Below, in pieces: positions 23,069 through 34,779 of a DNA stretch of 64,000 nucleotides. The stretch's first letter is position 1. Each line of letters starts with the position of its first letter. The stretch spans positions 1,253,766-1,317,765 of the forward strand of contig NW_022985171.1 of the NCBI RefSeq assembly GCF_010093535.1, given 5' to 3'. The translations under genes were made by a program, and so were the position numbers. The notes beneath the pieces were generated by a model. It did no database searches. It had not been told where the DNA came from and saw nothing but the letters and a program-made list of their open reading frames with translations. The stretch is from Lindgomyces ingoldianus. Its lineage: Eukaryota > Ascomycota > Dothideomycetes > Pleosporales > Lindgomycetaceae.

Positions 23069-24421
23069 TTACAATTTTTCCAAACCACCATTAATCACAC
23101 TCCCGTGAGACTCCATACTAGTTTCCGTTGACTCTGTCGTTCCGTCTTCCGATCCCTCATGTTCTCCTGTCTGTCCGGAAATTCCGGGATGCAGGAGCTC
23201 ATGAGCAAAATAGGGAATCGGATTGACCACATCTTCGTCATCCCCGATATCCTCTGGGTCGTATAGTAGGTCCTCAGGAAAGCTGATAAACATGCCAGTC
23301 TCCCCAAGCTCAACAGGTTCTAAATCGAGGTCACTGTCTTCACGCTGCGTCGCAATCTTGTCCCAGTCCACAAGCTCGATTTCACTGCGAGTGAAACCTT
23401 GGAAGGATTCATCGGAAAGTGAAAACACTTCTTGCTTGTCCCACACTCTTCGAAACACCAGCTTCTCCACATATGTCTTTTCTCGGATTGCCGTGAATAT
23501 ATTCCTCCACAATCCATTGCGAAGTTTGAAGTCGGCTATCTCTAGTGACCGGAGTGTATCCCGATGGCGAAGGATGAAGTTCATCATTTCGTTCTCACGA
23601 CAGTTGAAGCCACATATTCTCAGCGACTTCAAATTCTTGATGACGGCCTTCCCAAGGATCTGGTTCAGCGGGGTTCGATACCAGATCTCGCTGGCAAAGT
23701 ATATCGAGACGTTTTGGAGCTGGGGCATGCCGGCAATATACCGAGCAATCGTTCCACGGGTAAGGTTCTGGTGGATCTCCGAGTCTACGGTCGATTCGTT
23801 TAGGAAGTCGAGCTTGAGGCACCGAAGAGATTCCATGTTTTTCATATGCGCATCCTGAAGTTCGGGATCGGGCAAGGCTAGGGCGGAGGGCTTGTTTGTG
23901 TACACCCGGAGCCTGGCTGGCTGCACCTCAGAGTGAAGGAGGGCATTTCGAACGATGTGGATGACTTTGATCTCATCTTGACAATCCCTTGATCTTTGCG
24001 AGCATTTAAGAGAGAACAATATTGACCTCAGCTTTGGCTGCAGCTTTGCAAGTGCTTTGGACAACAGCTCCAGTGCTTCCCCCTGGTTATCCAGCTCGCG
24101 GTCGAACTTGACGGTGCTGATTCGGAGCGTATGAATGTGGCGCACATATTCTGGAAGTTCCGAGATAGCGGCAAGATCCAACAAGCTCTTTCGAGATAGT
24201 GATACCCATCTGACTTGGAAGAAGGTCTCACCAAAGAGGTTGGCGGCGGCGTGGCGAAACGCTTTGCAGACAAGACGGACAGATCGTATATTGATGAGCA
24301 GATTATCCTTGGATTTAGTTTTTGGGTGTGTAAGTCGGGGTCCTCGGCCTGTTGCATCTGGAGAGTCTTCCCAGAGCTCTTCTACAATCATAGATAAGAG
24401 TTCTAATGGGAGATCATCCAT
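23069..24421 (-). CDS. F-box-like protein (450 aa)
   Basis: Single open frame with ATG at 24421. The start MDDLPLELLSMIVEEL is an F-box-like helix, with the second part (RSVRLVCKAFRHAA) about 45 residues later after a Lys/Ser-rich insertion. The middle is Leu-rich. The C-terminal 90 residues are very acidic (DSDLDLEPVELGE, DPEDIGDDED) and end in a Glu/Ser/Thr-rich tail. The predicted role is an SCF substrate receptor, by analogy only. The gap to the neighbouring F-box-like gene is 264 bases. Confidence 0.75.
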   Translation of the reverse strand: MDDLPLELLSMIVEELWEDSPDATGRGPRLTHPKTKSKDNLLINIRSVRLVCKAFRHAAANLFGETFFQVRWVSLSRKSLLDLAAISELPEYVRHIHTLRISTVKFDRELDNQGEALELLSKALAKLQPKLRSILFSLKCSQRSRDCQDEIKVIHIVRNALLHSEVQPARLRVYTNKPSALALPDPELQDAHMKNMESLRCLKLDFLNESTVDSEIHQNLTRGTIARYIAGMPQLQNVSIYFASEIWYRTPLNQILGKAVIKNLKSLRICGFNCRENEMMNFILRHRDTLRSLEIADFKLRNGLWRNIFTAIREKTYVEKLVFRRVWDKQEVFSLSDESFQGFTRSEIELVDWDKIATQREDSDLDLEPVELGETGMFISFPEDLLYDPEDIGDDEDVVNPIPYFAHELLHPGISGQTGEHEGSEDGTTESTETSMESHGSVINGGLEKL

Positions 24422-25878
24422 ATCAAGACTAAGCCCAACCGTATCGAGAAAGAGATAGGGGAGTAAGTGACCCTAGCGGATAATGATCGGTCCGTAGAGA
24501 TAGGGAATCAGGTGTTAGTATTGAAGCATGTGGGTATGTGCTTCCTTATCATGAGGCTTTACTAACACCGAGTTGCCCTCTCGGGCCCGAGGAGTGGACG
24601 CCCGATTCGGGCATTCTGGCATTCCATGTGACCTGTAGCTAGTATACTAGAGGTTAATTCTTAGATTGCGGAGACATACAGTAGATAGCTCTCGCGAATC
24701 TCAAAGATGCGATGAAACTTTGGGTTCGGTATCCCTAAGGGCCGAAACAGGCTAGCGTGGTGTCATGTCTCCCGTGCATCGCTGTCCGAACCTGCGACCT
24801 CGCGTCGAGACAATAACCATCGCTATTGAAGTAGAGGGAGTGATGGTAAAAGAAACGTGAGAATGGAGTGTAAAAAACGGTCGCTCCTTTCTCAACATTA
24901 ATGCGCAGTTCCGGCACTCTAGCCGGTGAGTCGGGTCATCATTTTCGCGTCTTATCGAACCTCACCGGTTCTCCATCTCTTCCATCGGGTTTCATCAGGG
25001 GTTTGCAGTGGTGGTGCCAGTAGGGCTGAACCGATTTGAATGCAACAAGAGCTGGGTTTTTGCAGGATTCTCAAGTGTATTTCTCAGTCCCTAAAAGATG
25101 GCTTTCCCTCTCCTTTTCTAAAGAAGTTCCTAGCTGGGCGAAACTGAAGCATCGCACTCCACGCATTTATGCCCGTTAACGGCACAGGAGGAGTCTAAGT
25201 ACGCTGCGTGCAAGACCTACCTGACCCGTTTAAGGGATCCGGTAATAAGTTCTCGAGAGCTGTTGACCAGGAAATAACGATGAGGTCGGCTTGCCGGTGT
25301 ACCGAAGTTTGCAGTCTATTCATAGTACCTAAACGCTTCAACGTTCCGCCGGTTTTGCAGCCAAAACACAGAGGCTGACCGTGCAATCGAATCAAGCTTC
25401 AACCAACACGAGATTCTCATGAGCTTCTCCGACATGCTAAGGGGCGAGAAAAGCTTGACGCTCCACAGTCACACGTCCCTTGCAACATCGCGAGCAATGC
25501 GAAAATGGTTATTGGATGATTTGCGCATTTAATGTTTGGCAGGGTAATACTAACACGTGACGCAGTTGAAAAGAGAAGGGATCGCGACAACGGAATCGTA
25601 TTGAGGCTTGAACCAGCTGAAAGATTGTTGACACTCATACGAACGTTCACCATGCATTCATTTCCTGGATCACGATGCAAGACGAGTGAAGCGCTAATTT
25701 GTTTCAGTACGTTCATTCAGGAGGGCAAGTATAAAGATACGGAATTTCTTTCGCAGAGAGTTCTCTTCACTCAAGAACATCCTCACCAAGTCACTCTTTG
25801 ACGTTCGAACGTTAACAGTCATTCCTTACATTCACTCTTTACGTTCACTTCATCCTACATACCCTTTAAATATCCAAG
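24422..25878. other. intergenic, nothing recognised
   Basis: About 1.46 kb between the F-box pair and the small secreted protein gene. No coding-like frame or repeat was recognised. A TTTAAATATCC stretch directly upstream of the ATG at 25879 is too close to act as a typical TATA box. Confidence 0.35.
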
Positions 25879-26422
25879 ATGCATTTCACAAGCACCATCC
25901 TCCTTGCTCTACCCTTCCTCGCCGCAGCCGCCCTCCGGCCCGCTAAATTCTATGGCAATCTTGTGGCTCGCGACGACTACTCTGATGCTCTTCACTCTAT
26001 GTGCGCAGTCGGCGATGGGGCACCCAAGGACTGTGGAATGGGCTACTGCTGTTATTACTACGAAGAGTGCAGGGACGGCACGGACGGCCAGGCCTATCCC
26101 TTCTGCATGGACATCAGCGAAACGTCTACTGGTGGTGAGTGGTGAATCTTCCGTTCATTTGAAAGTATATTCTCTAACCTTTTCAACAGGTGAACCATTC
26201 TCCGTGGTTGCACTGCAATTCGCCACAACCGGCATTCCCTCCAACCATGCCTCTCCCACCGCTCACCCCTCCTCGAATGCACCAACTACTCACTCCGCCG
26301 GTCCGACTGCAACTACCGGCACCGCAGCTGCTGCAAGCACTACGGGCGCTGCATCGAACAACAAAGTCGGTGCTGTCTTCGGACTCGGCATGCTCGCAGG
26401 GTTCGCAGGAATGCTTGCCTGA
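25879..26422 (+). CDS. small secreted Cys-rich protein with GPI-type tail
   Basis: Two exons (25879-26134, 26190-26422; GTGAGT donor, CAACAG acceptor) encode 162 residues. The N-terminus is a clear signal peptide (hydrophobic ILLALPFLAAAA, cleavage likely near residue 18-20). The mature N-terminal part has six cysteines in about 35 residues (CAVG, CGMGYCC, EEC, YPFC), suggesting a small disulfide-bonded domain. A Ser/Thr/Pro/Ala-rich region follows, likely O-glycosylated. The last 20 residues (VGAVFGLGMLAGFAGMLA) form a hydrophobic tail preceded by small residues such as AASNN, as expected for GPI attachment. This architecture fits a cell-wall or surface protein. No known family was recognised, and a role at host or environment contact is only a possibility. 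Confidence 0.8.
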
Positions 26423-27097
26423 TCTTCTAGAAGGCAAGATATAAACGTGGTAGACGCCACTAATAGGAGGATCTTATAGGGAGACGAGAAGGCAGGAAGA
26501 GGAACAGCAGCATTGGAAGAGAGATTCTTGTGACTATTTTAAGGGATTATAATGTAGAAAATATCTATTAAATTTGCTCGCAAAGAGCTCATACCAACAT
26601 TTGTGTTAGTTTGGTACCAGCAGGATATAGTGGATTATGAGTGAATAGAGGCAACACCCGAGCGTTAAGCATGTTTTACATAACGTATAATAAAAGGCGA
26701 GTTTCTATCTGTTGTCTTGTATAGAATCTTCTTTTCTATTGGACACTACCTTAGAAGTCAGGATCCCGTAATGTCGTCATGTGATCGACCCACCCCTCTC
26801 CAAGTGTCTCTTGTCGCTTTTCGCTTTTCGCATGTCGCATCTAGAATGATCGGAGAGTTGGAATCGGATATACCGAGTGTGAAAGAATGGTAAGATCGTT
26901 TATTCATGTAACGCAAAACTTCGGACAGCGAACATCTCCCAAACCGCGAGCCACTAGGTCGACACCAAGACCCACACGACCGCGACACGCCGCAATTCTG
27001 CACACAACACCCAACACGAACAAACTTCTCAACAGCAGGCTGTTTAAATCCAGCAAATGGGTCGTCGCTGGGCGATCATCCGGCGTCCCGAACCGTC
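26423..27097. other. convergent 3' region
   Basis: AT-rich 3' flanks of the convergent secreted-protein and ABC transporter genes. No gene seen. Confidence 0.4.
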
Positions 27098-30000
27098 TTA
27101 CTTCTTCCCCTGGTTCTCGACAAGGCCTCTAAACAAACTGCCTGCTGTCTTCATCAGCACTGCCGGGTCCCCAACCTCCGCAATCCGTCCTGCATCCATG
27201 ACCACCACACGGTCGAAACTGAGGATTGTATCGAGGCGGTGAGCGATGGCAATGATGGTACGGTTAGCGAAGGCGGTGCAGAGTATGCTCTGCATTAAGG
27301 CGTCTGTTTCGGCGTCCACACTGTGCAATACTGTGTGAACTAGATATAGAAAGAATTCCGGGAGAGGGAAGAGTTACCTGCTGGTTGGCTCGTCGAGCAC
27401 TACAATCTTCCCAGGCATTAGGATCGCCCTTGCGAGACAAAACAGTTGTCTCTCCCCTTGACTCAACAAGCTCTCCACGTTATCCAGGCTGACATCCAGT
27501 GCTGATACCTCCCCACCCTCCATTCCTGTGCTTAACTTTTCCCAGAGTTGAACCTGTTCCAAGGCGTCCTGCATCTGGGCATCGGACACCGAAGGCATTT
27601 TAGCTTCTGGAATCCATGGTGCGAGGTTGTGTCGTACAGTACCACGCAAGAAGAATGGATCTTGAGGCATTGCAATGATCTTCGACCGGAGAACCGACAG
27701 GGAGACGTCGACCGTACGTATGTTGTCGATGAGAATCTCCCCATCCTGTTCGTGCAAAAGTCCGAACAACGTGGCAAGGAGGCTGGATTTCCCGCTGCCG
27801 GTACGACCGCAAAGTCCGATTTTCTCACCGGGTTCAATGCTCAAGTCGATGCGGTTCAGAGTCGGTTTACCGTCGACTGAATAACTCGCTACAAGGTTCT
27901 TGAACTGAACTGAGCCTTTCATGGGCCAGGAGTCTGGTGGATCAGGTTGCGATGTCTCTTGAATTTCGGACGGTGTTTTGGAGAATTGGCTAATTAGAAC
28001 AGTTAGAGTTTATCTTAACCATCAAATCAATGTCTTACCGAATGCGCGTTACTGCGCTAAGAGAGGTTTCGAATTCGGCCCACGCTATGATGATGATGCG
28101 GAAGTTGAATCCAAGGTCCATCTATACACAGTTAGTCTAAAGATGAGATGTGAAGTCGTCGACTCACAGCAGCTACTAAACCTAATCCAAGGTATCCAGG
28201 ATCGACCTTCGATCTCAGTACCACAGCCAACCCAACAATAACAGTAATAAGCCCACAGACCATAAGCTCAAGCACCAGATTCAGCCAGTTCTGAATTGCG
28301 AAAAGGAGATAGAAGGGGATTTGAGACTGGTCAAGATACTTGTTGTTTTTATCACGGTAGGAATTTGCCCATCCGAAAGATCGGATCGTAACAATCCCAG
28401 CGAGGCTTTCAAGAAAATGTGTGCAAAGAGGTGCTTTGGCTTCGAGATCCATCAATCGCACTTGCCTAGATGTCCGTAGGTACACTCGTTGAATAAGGTA
28501 CCCTGCAGCCGCAAGCAGAGGGATTATAGCAGCTACCGGGGGAGTTGCCACTACAAGGATCGAAATCCCTGATATTATAGTGAGTAGTTCTAGAGAAAGA
28601 GAAGTTAGTTCCATGTTACGCCCAGTGCTGCTCATCAAAGGTAGAATACCTGAAGTCACATTTATGAATGAATATTGGAGTGAGTTGTCTACCTAAAGCC
28701 GGGGGTATAAAGTCAGCGGAATTCTTTAAAGTAAAATTATTAGCACTACTACCGCCTATCTATGCAGCGCCTTTGAAATGATACTTACAAGCACGATATC
28801 CTGCGAAAACCGATTTGTGATCGTTCCAATATCTGTTGATACTAGGTACGAGAACTTGGCTCTATCTGGCTGTAAGCAAGAGGGTAGCTAAAAGGAGCAG
28901 TGGAGATAGGAGATGCTGCATCTAGTCGTCACCTAACGTAGAGCACGACAGGGTAATTTAGGACAGAAATGCGCATCTTGGTGATGCTCTGCCTAATCTT
29001 AGCAATACTTTTATCGGATAGAACCTACCTTAGTCGTGTCCTACGTTATGTGGTAACATGGAATAGTCGTGTTCCAAAAGATTGAAGGTTGTGATTAACA
29101 TACCGCATAAGGGCGTTCAACTGCCGAGCGTGAAGTGCCAAGCTTGATCTAGGAATGAACCACAGCGCAAAGTGGCCTAGCCAGAGAAAATATAGGAAGA
29201 TATTGACTGCAGTAATGGTTACGAACAAGTATAGATTCCTCATAGTCGCCGATTTGCTTGAGCTGGCGGATTGCGCCCACCATTTCAGCCATAAGAATTG
29301 AATCGTGGTTGCTGCCGTGGTCAGGGTGAGTAGGCTAAAATAGACACTACAGTGCAGTGTCCCAACGGCGGAAATGAAAAAGAGCAGACTTCGCCTGTCT
29401 CCGGATCGCCGTGCTACATCTTCCTCCTCATCTTCTTCCAATTGTGGCTCCGGGTTTGGTGAGATTGCTGTTTCTGAAGCTTCCGAGTCGATATCATCCA
29501 GCAGATCATCATATAGATTTTCATGGCTATAATCCCCGCTGATTTCGTGTAGATTCACATTTCTGGTTATTAATTCCTGATACGTTCCCTGCTCAATAAT
29601 ATGGCCATCAGCTAGGACAATAATTCTATCTGCGTGGCGTGCAAAATAGGTTGCATGAGTGGCCAGGATGACCATCGCCCCGGATTTCCTAAGAAGACCG
29701 TTTCGGCCAAAGACACGATCAAAAACAAGCTTCTCGGTGGCGCTGTCTAAGCCAGAAAAGATGTCATCGGCGACAAGAATAGGTTTTCGCGCGTAGAGAG
29801 CACGTGCGAGGGAAATTCGATTCTTCTGTCCCCCGGACAACGAGATTCCTTTGGAGCCGATGAGAGTCATGTCTCCTTTCTTCATTTCAGTCAGATCTTG
29901 GACGAGCCCACAACTCCAGACAACCGAGTTGTACCAAGGTTCCTCGAAGGTATCCTCTGCAATGATGTTCTCCCGCACAGTTGCGTTTCGAAGCCAAACT

Positions 30001-32403
30001 GTCTGATCACAGAACGCTGTACCAGACGACGGAGCCTGAAAGGAACCACAGAGAAGTTTCGTCTCCCCTATCAGGGAGCGCAGTAGGAGTGATTTACCAG
30101 ACCCAACCTTACCCACGACCATGTTAAGCGATTGAGGCGGGAGTTCCAATTGGATGTTGAAGAGAAGTGACTTAGTATCATCAATTGCAAAAGTTGCATT
30201 TTCCATGGATACAATAAAAGACGGCGTCTGGCGTTTAAATGATTCTCGAGTCTGTATAGGATCAAGTTCGATCCTGTCAATGCCAGTACTCCCAGGTAAG
30301 CCATCTCCTGCATAGTGGGATATCGAATCGCCATGAAGAAAGGATTGGATCCGTTCTAAGGACGCCCAACTAGCCATAATTTGTGGGATCTGCTGTAAAA
30401 CTAAGATCATAGGTGATGTGACGAGCTTTAGAGCAGAGAGAGACCCATATAAAACTTTAAAGTCGAGTGAAGGACCGTCGCGCCTAGTGACCGCAATGAC
30501 GACAAACGTGACATACGTAGCGAGTGTCGTCATCTGGAACATAACATTCGAGATCAGAAGTATCCAGACGAGCAACTTTCGAACGAAGTTGTGAGCAGCT
30601 ACTTCCGCTTCGCGGAGCCCTGTTAGCATTCGGAGAACTGTTTCTGTGAGACCAAGCATTCGAACACCCTTTATACAGCCGATCGAATAACTAATCGACG
30701 TGACTCTAGCTTGGGTAGTAGCGACCCAATCCATTTGGCGAGCTTTCATGTACTTGCCAATCCATGTGCAAATTCCCGTCGCAACTAGGGTCGTGAGAAA
30801 GGGTGCTATGAGGGCGACCCCGAGATGTGTGTAGAGGATGTAGAGCGCAACGCCGGTGCTTATGACCATAGCCCAAACCTCATGCATATTTTTAACACCA
30901 TTGAGTATCTTTTCAACGTCTACGTTCATCAAAACGGTTGCCGATCCTAGATTTACGTCTTTGGATGTGATCCGAAGGGTTTGTTCGTATAGAGATGATA
31001 TTAGGCAGCTTCTCAACTTGGTCGAGAACCGAGCCACGCTTTGGGCATACCAGCTTGAGGAAATAGCTAGGAGAGAGTAGTTGAGTCCAAATGCTCCAAT
31101 AAGTCCATACCCGACGTTCACACTAGGTTCATCTTTCGATTGCACGAAATTGATCATCGCGGTGATTAGAAAGGGCTGGCTCAGGCTCGTGGCTATTTGG
31201 AGTAACCTGTATGGCATAGTCAACGCTCATGTACTGCATATTGACGCTAACGGCGAACATGATAGGAGCTTAGATTCTTTTGATTTTCTCCCTAAATCTA
31301 GTAAGATTTAACATATGGACTCTGCCCCAATTATGCTCCACGTTAGGTAAGAAAATGTAGTAGAGTACATTATCACATAATGTGGAACATAACTAGGGTA
31401 AAGTTAGCCTGCTAATACTCTTGCTGGAATTAACGAGAATGTCAATACGAAACAAAAATTTGCCATGAAATACCCCCTTACCATGTTCTACGTTCGGGGA
31501 ATAAGATTCCTGGGAAGACCTTACCTTGGAATCACTGGCAGAATTAAGTCAACCCAAAGCACCCTAATGATGGTACGAGCCAATGGGGCATTTTTGTTTG
31601 TTTTCTGACGGCGGAAGACATCCTCAAAAGCAATGTTTCGTTGTTTCGATGCAAGATCTGCATCAACGCTGAATAAGTCACCAGGCTTAAGTATCTTCTG
31701 ATAACCTTCTTTGAAGAGGCCATTAAGATACCAAAATAGCCTCTTGCCAAACAGGCCTACGGTCTCTTCAGGAGGCAAGGTGCGGTCTTCGTCCGAATAG
31801 AATAACTCCCTTTTGTCAAGAGACTCCAACAATAGTAGTAGCCCGGTCAAGAATGTGTGGATTGACGCAGAGGTGACCAGAACTGACGGATAGTCAACTA
31901 AGAAAAGGGTCCGCAGCCGGACGGCGTCACACAGCAGCAGGACCAGCAAGAAAAATTGAAGCAGATGGCTTGGCCTCACTGCCCTCGTATGTTCGAGCCG
32001 AGACAGAGTCACAAGGACAAGGGACCCAAGGAATTCCAACGAGGCTGATAAAATGGATAGCTTCGTCTTGTAAGATTCGATTTTTGCCCAGATGACGAGG
32101 AGGAGAATAGATGAGATGGCATAACAACCAGTCGCAACCTTTGCAGGAATTAGCCTCTCGATTTGCAATAAGCAAAAGCATCATCACGCGAACCAGCTTT
32201 AAAACCCCCAAATGGGAGTTTTTGGCGACCTTATGCCGCCGCCTTCGGAGAGTGGCCAATCGGATGGGTGCGAATAGCAAGAAGGCTGCCTGTGGCAACA
32301 GCCCAAGCACGCTGTCCTCAAAGACCAACGTGAAATCGAAGCCCCCACGACATGACCCAATTCCAGGACCGAAGGACGAATCGGTTTGACACACTCGCGA
32401 CAT
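27098..32403 (-). CDS. ABCC-type (MRP-like) ABC transporter
   Basis: Full-length multidrug-resistance-associated type exporter of 1462 residues. Nine exons: 32188-32403, 31525-32138, 29104-31206, 28789-28861, 28650-28692, 28168-28589, 28039-28121, 27378-27989 and 27098-27320; the frame is preserved throughout. The N-terminus (DSSFGP..CRGGFDFTLVFE) is typical of fungal ABCC proteins and starts an extra membrane domain. NBD1: Walker A GKVGSGKS near 641, LSGGQ near 732, Walker B ILVADD near 756, with Asp where the catalytic Glu is usual. NBD2: Walker A GRTGSGKS near 1246, LSQGE near 1359, Walker B VVLDEP near 1381. This asymmetry is normal for MRPs. The last TMD motif is LEAKAPLCTHFLESLAGIVTIRSFGW. 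Substrate unknown; expected in plasma or vacuolar membrane. The 43-base fifth exon was fixed by family spacing. Two introns are unusually long (242 and 318 bases). Confidence 0.93.
28932..29050. repeat. inverted repeat (MITE-like) inside an ABCC intron
   Basis: CCTAACGTAGAGCACGAC at 28932-28949 is matched in inverted orientation by GTCGTGTCCTACGTTATG at 29033-29050, with three mismatches in 18 bases. The pair spans 119 bases within the 242-base intron between exons 3 and 4. No transposase and no clear target duplication seen. Confidence 0.5.
31331..31499. repeat. related inverted-repeat motifs in a second ABCC intron
   Basis: The 318-base intron between exons 2 and 3 carries three motifs like the one in the other long intron: TTATGCTCCACGTTAGG (31331-31347, inverted), TAATGTGGAACATAACTAGG (about 31378-31397) and CCATGTTCTACGTTCGGGG (about 31481-31499, inverted). 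The shared core is TAACGTRGARCA. This suggests degraded copies of one small element family in both introns. Confidence 0.4.
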
Positions 32404-34401
32404 CGTGGTTTATCCAGTGGCTCAAAATAGACGACAGTTTGCACGACTGAAGGACAAAAAGTGAGGTTAAGATAAGGCTAGAATGCCTGCCTCCGAAGGC
32501 TCCCACTAACGTCACCGGAGATCTGTCGTCGTGGGCGATTCGTACGTTTCCACGCACGAAGCGAGGTGTGATTGAAGAGCAGGAGTCATCCCATCCCTTA
32601 ACAAGACAATGACAAAAAATGCCGGCGCCTGGATGAACGGTCGTAATTGAAGAGATATCAATAAGGATCATTAACGAATCACCGGCTGAGGTCAACATCT
32701 TCCAATTGTTGTAACAAATTGTGTAAGAATGCTAGCGACTTTTGGAACAGGAGTTAGTACCTTCTTCTTTCGAATCTTGGCAGCTGAACAGTGTTTCCTC
32801 ATCACATGATACCAATTTCATCAATATTTCAGCTATCCACATCTTCACTCCGTTCCAGAGTTTTCGCAAAAGCATGAAGGCTACCTTCGGCTTACGATTG
32901 CTTACACGGCGTAAACGCTTTACACGAGCAGCATGGCGCCCCTTCGTGCCGCCGACCCCAGCGCCCCCGCAAAGCATTCACCGCTTGACGATCCGAGCCC
33001 AATCGCAACCCCAGGAATCACCGTTGCTTTTGCAGCCTCGTACGCGTCTCATGCGTGCACGCCTTCATAAAATTACTGTGCCTCGCTTCCTGCGAACACA
33101 TCCCACGGCCAAAGAGTGTCTGGATGGCAGCACGTGTTGTGAATCGCTGCGTTTCTCGTTACCGACCAGTGTGTTGGTGTGATCCTGCAGCAGGAGTGCA
33201 GCAAGAAGCAACAACAGGTTTGTCACATCCACCGGAACCGGTGGAAGGCGGCAAGCGCCGGTTTTTTCCTCCAAATTTTATATCTCTACTAGTGTGTGTT
33301 CTCTGCGAGTCCATATCTAGGAGTTGTTTGATCTTTGAACCTCGGAAGAACGTCTCCTACATATTCTCGTGAATTCTTCCTAAGGGCTCACCGACGTCCA
33401 CTGGACCGAGCTTAGCATCAACCCCTAAAAGCAGCCCCTCTCCACACCTCTGATATCTTCCCAGGCCGTCCATCTCTTCCCTTCTTTTCCTTCCTCTACC
33501 TTTGTACTAATATCTCAATCTCCACTCCACCACGTCAAATTGCGCCAATTCACCTTGCCAAGCCCACAGATCTCCACCCAAGAGCTCTCAAACGTCAACA
33601 CTGCAACACCCACTGAGCAGCCCCAATATTCCAAAACGCATCATCATTCATAAAGGTCTTAGTCTGTACAACGACTGTAGAACACCAAGACCTTGATTTT
33701 CATCTCACGACGACTCGCCAAGCAGTGTTGAAGCCAACGGCTACCCTGCATTTAAAAGACGTCTATTTTCCAAGCTTCTTGGAGCATCACTTTCACACAC
33801 TAGTTGCCACGTAAACGACTTTAAGCAATTACGCAGTCTGTCTAAGGGTGCATTCCCGAACGTGCCGGCGATCTCTTACCAGACTCGAGAAACACCGCCA
33901 AACACGAGCATTTGGCAGCTGCGACACCCTGCGCCACGACTTCCGGATCCGCAGTATATTGGCAAGCCCGATTCTTATGCTCATCTGAATTGAGATCGCC
34001 CAAGTGTTGACAGGAAGAATCAACATTGTGTTGAGAGGGTCACTTGACACACCCACTAGCCTGCTTTCATAGAGAGAGTACCACGGGACCACGGGGGGCT
34101 TGGCCTGGAACGCACTACATCATCCACGTAAATATTTTGAGGGAAGGTATATAACCCTGTTCTTCTGCTCGACACTTCCTCTACCTCACCGAACTCAACC
34201 AACACGCACAACTACACCGACACAAACAGCCTCCGACACGAAGATACCAGCTCACCACCAACACCACCTCAAACTAAGCACCACATCTACAACCACCTGA
34301 GAAACATCCACTTGTCGTCAACAAGTCCGAGTTCAAATCCAAATCTAGTGCCAACCGACCAAGCCTCCAACCACCCCCACCAAACTATCACCACCACCAA
34401 A
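32404..34401. other. intergenic: ABCC promoter side and leader of the next gene
   Basis: No supportable gene in 2 kb. A frame at 32873-33182 is Arg/Pro-rich without motifs. The segment from 34155 to 34401 is an A/C-rich, ATG-free leader of the downstream gene. Confidence 0.4.
34148..34154 (+). promoter_or_regulatory. TATA box
   Basis: TATATAA lies 254 bases upstream of the ATG at 34402. The stretch between is C/A-rich and contains no ATG, which fits a promoter plus untranslated leader. Confidence 0.5.
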
Positions 34402-34779
34402 ATGTCCACCTCCGCTCCCCGCTTCCACATTCCCTTCCCGAAGACGTTCCTCTCTCTGAACGCGAAGCCCACGAAGCTCCCTAGCGTGAATACAATCATG
34501 TCTCCAGAGCCCGAGGTCCCGACGCACAGTTTCCTCTCCAACCGACCCAACGCCTCGCGCCACTTCTCCATCTCCTCTAGCACCAGCTCCGGCAGTGTCA
34601 CCATCAGCGAGCCCGCCTCCCCTACTGTCCAGGCCGCTGATGCCGCCAATATGAACGGAATGCCTGCGTTCCAGACATGGCTGCCTCTGAATGCGAAGTT
34701 CAACCCACCGCCTAAGTCCGCAGGCGAGATGACTGTGGGCGGGGGTGTCAAGAGCCCTTTCCTTTCCAACAGGGGCTAA
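34402..34779 (+). CDS. small Ser/Pro-rich protein (125 aa)
   Basis: A single frame from the first ATG after a long ATG-free leader. The protein starts MSTSAPRFHIPFPKTFLSLN and has two related segments near its ends: FLSLNAKPTKLP near residue 15 and WLPLNAKFNPPP near residue 95. FLSNR also occurs twice, once in the middle and once at the C-terminus (SPFLSNRG). The centre is Ser/Thr-rich. No signal peptide or membrane segment. I do not recognise the family; small Ser-rich fungal proteins of this kind are often stress- or development-linked, but nothing here shows that. Confidence 0.6.
   Translation: MSTSAPRFHIPFPKTFLSLNAKPTKLPSVNTIMSPEPEVPTHSFLSNRPNASRHFSISSSTSSGSVTISEPASPTVQAADAANMNGMPAFQTWLPLNAKFNPPPKSAGEMTVGGGVKSPFLSNRG

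Noticed and set aside
27098..32403. ABC transporter as a frameshifted pseudogene made of separate fragments
   Set aside because: Each frame change coincides with a consensus GT-AG intron; splicing nine exons gives one frame with all motifs and a normal length.
15405..32403. Secondary-metabolite cluster (SDR, ABC transporter, cupin in one region)
   Set aside because: No polyketide synthase, NRPS, terpene synthase or cluster regulator is present, and housekeeping genes lie between these enzymes.
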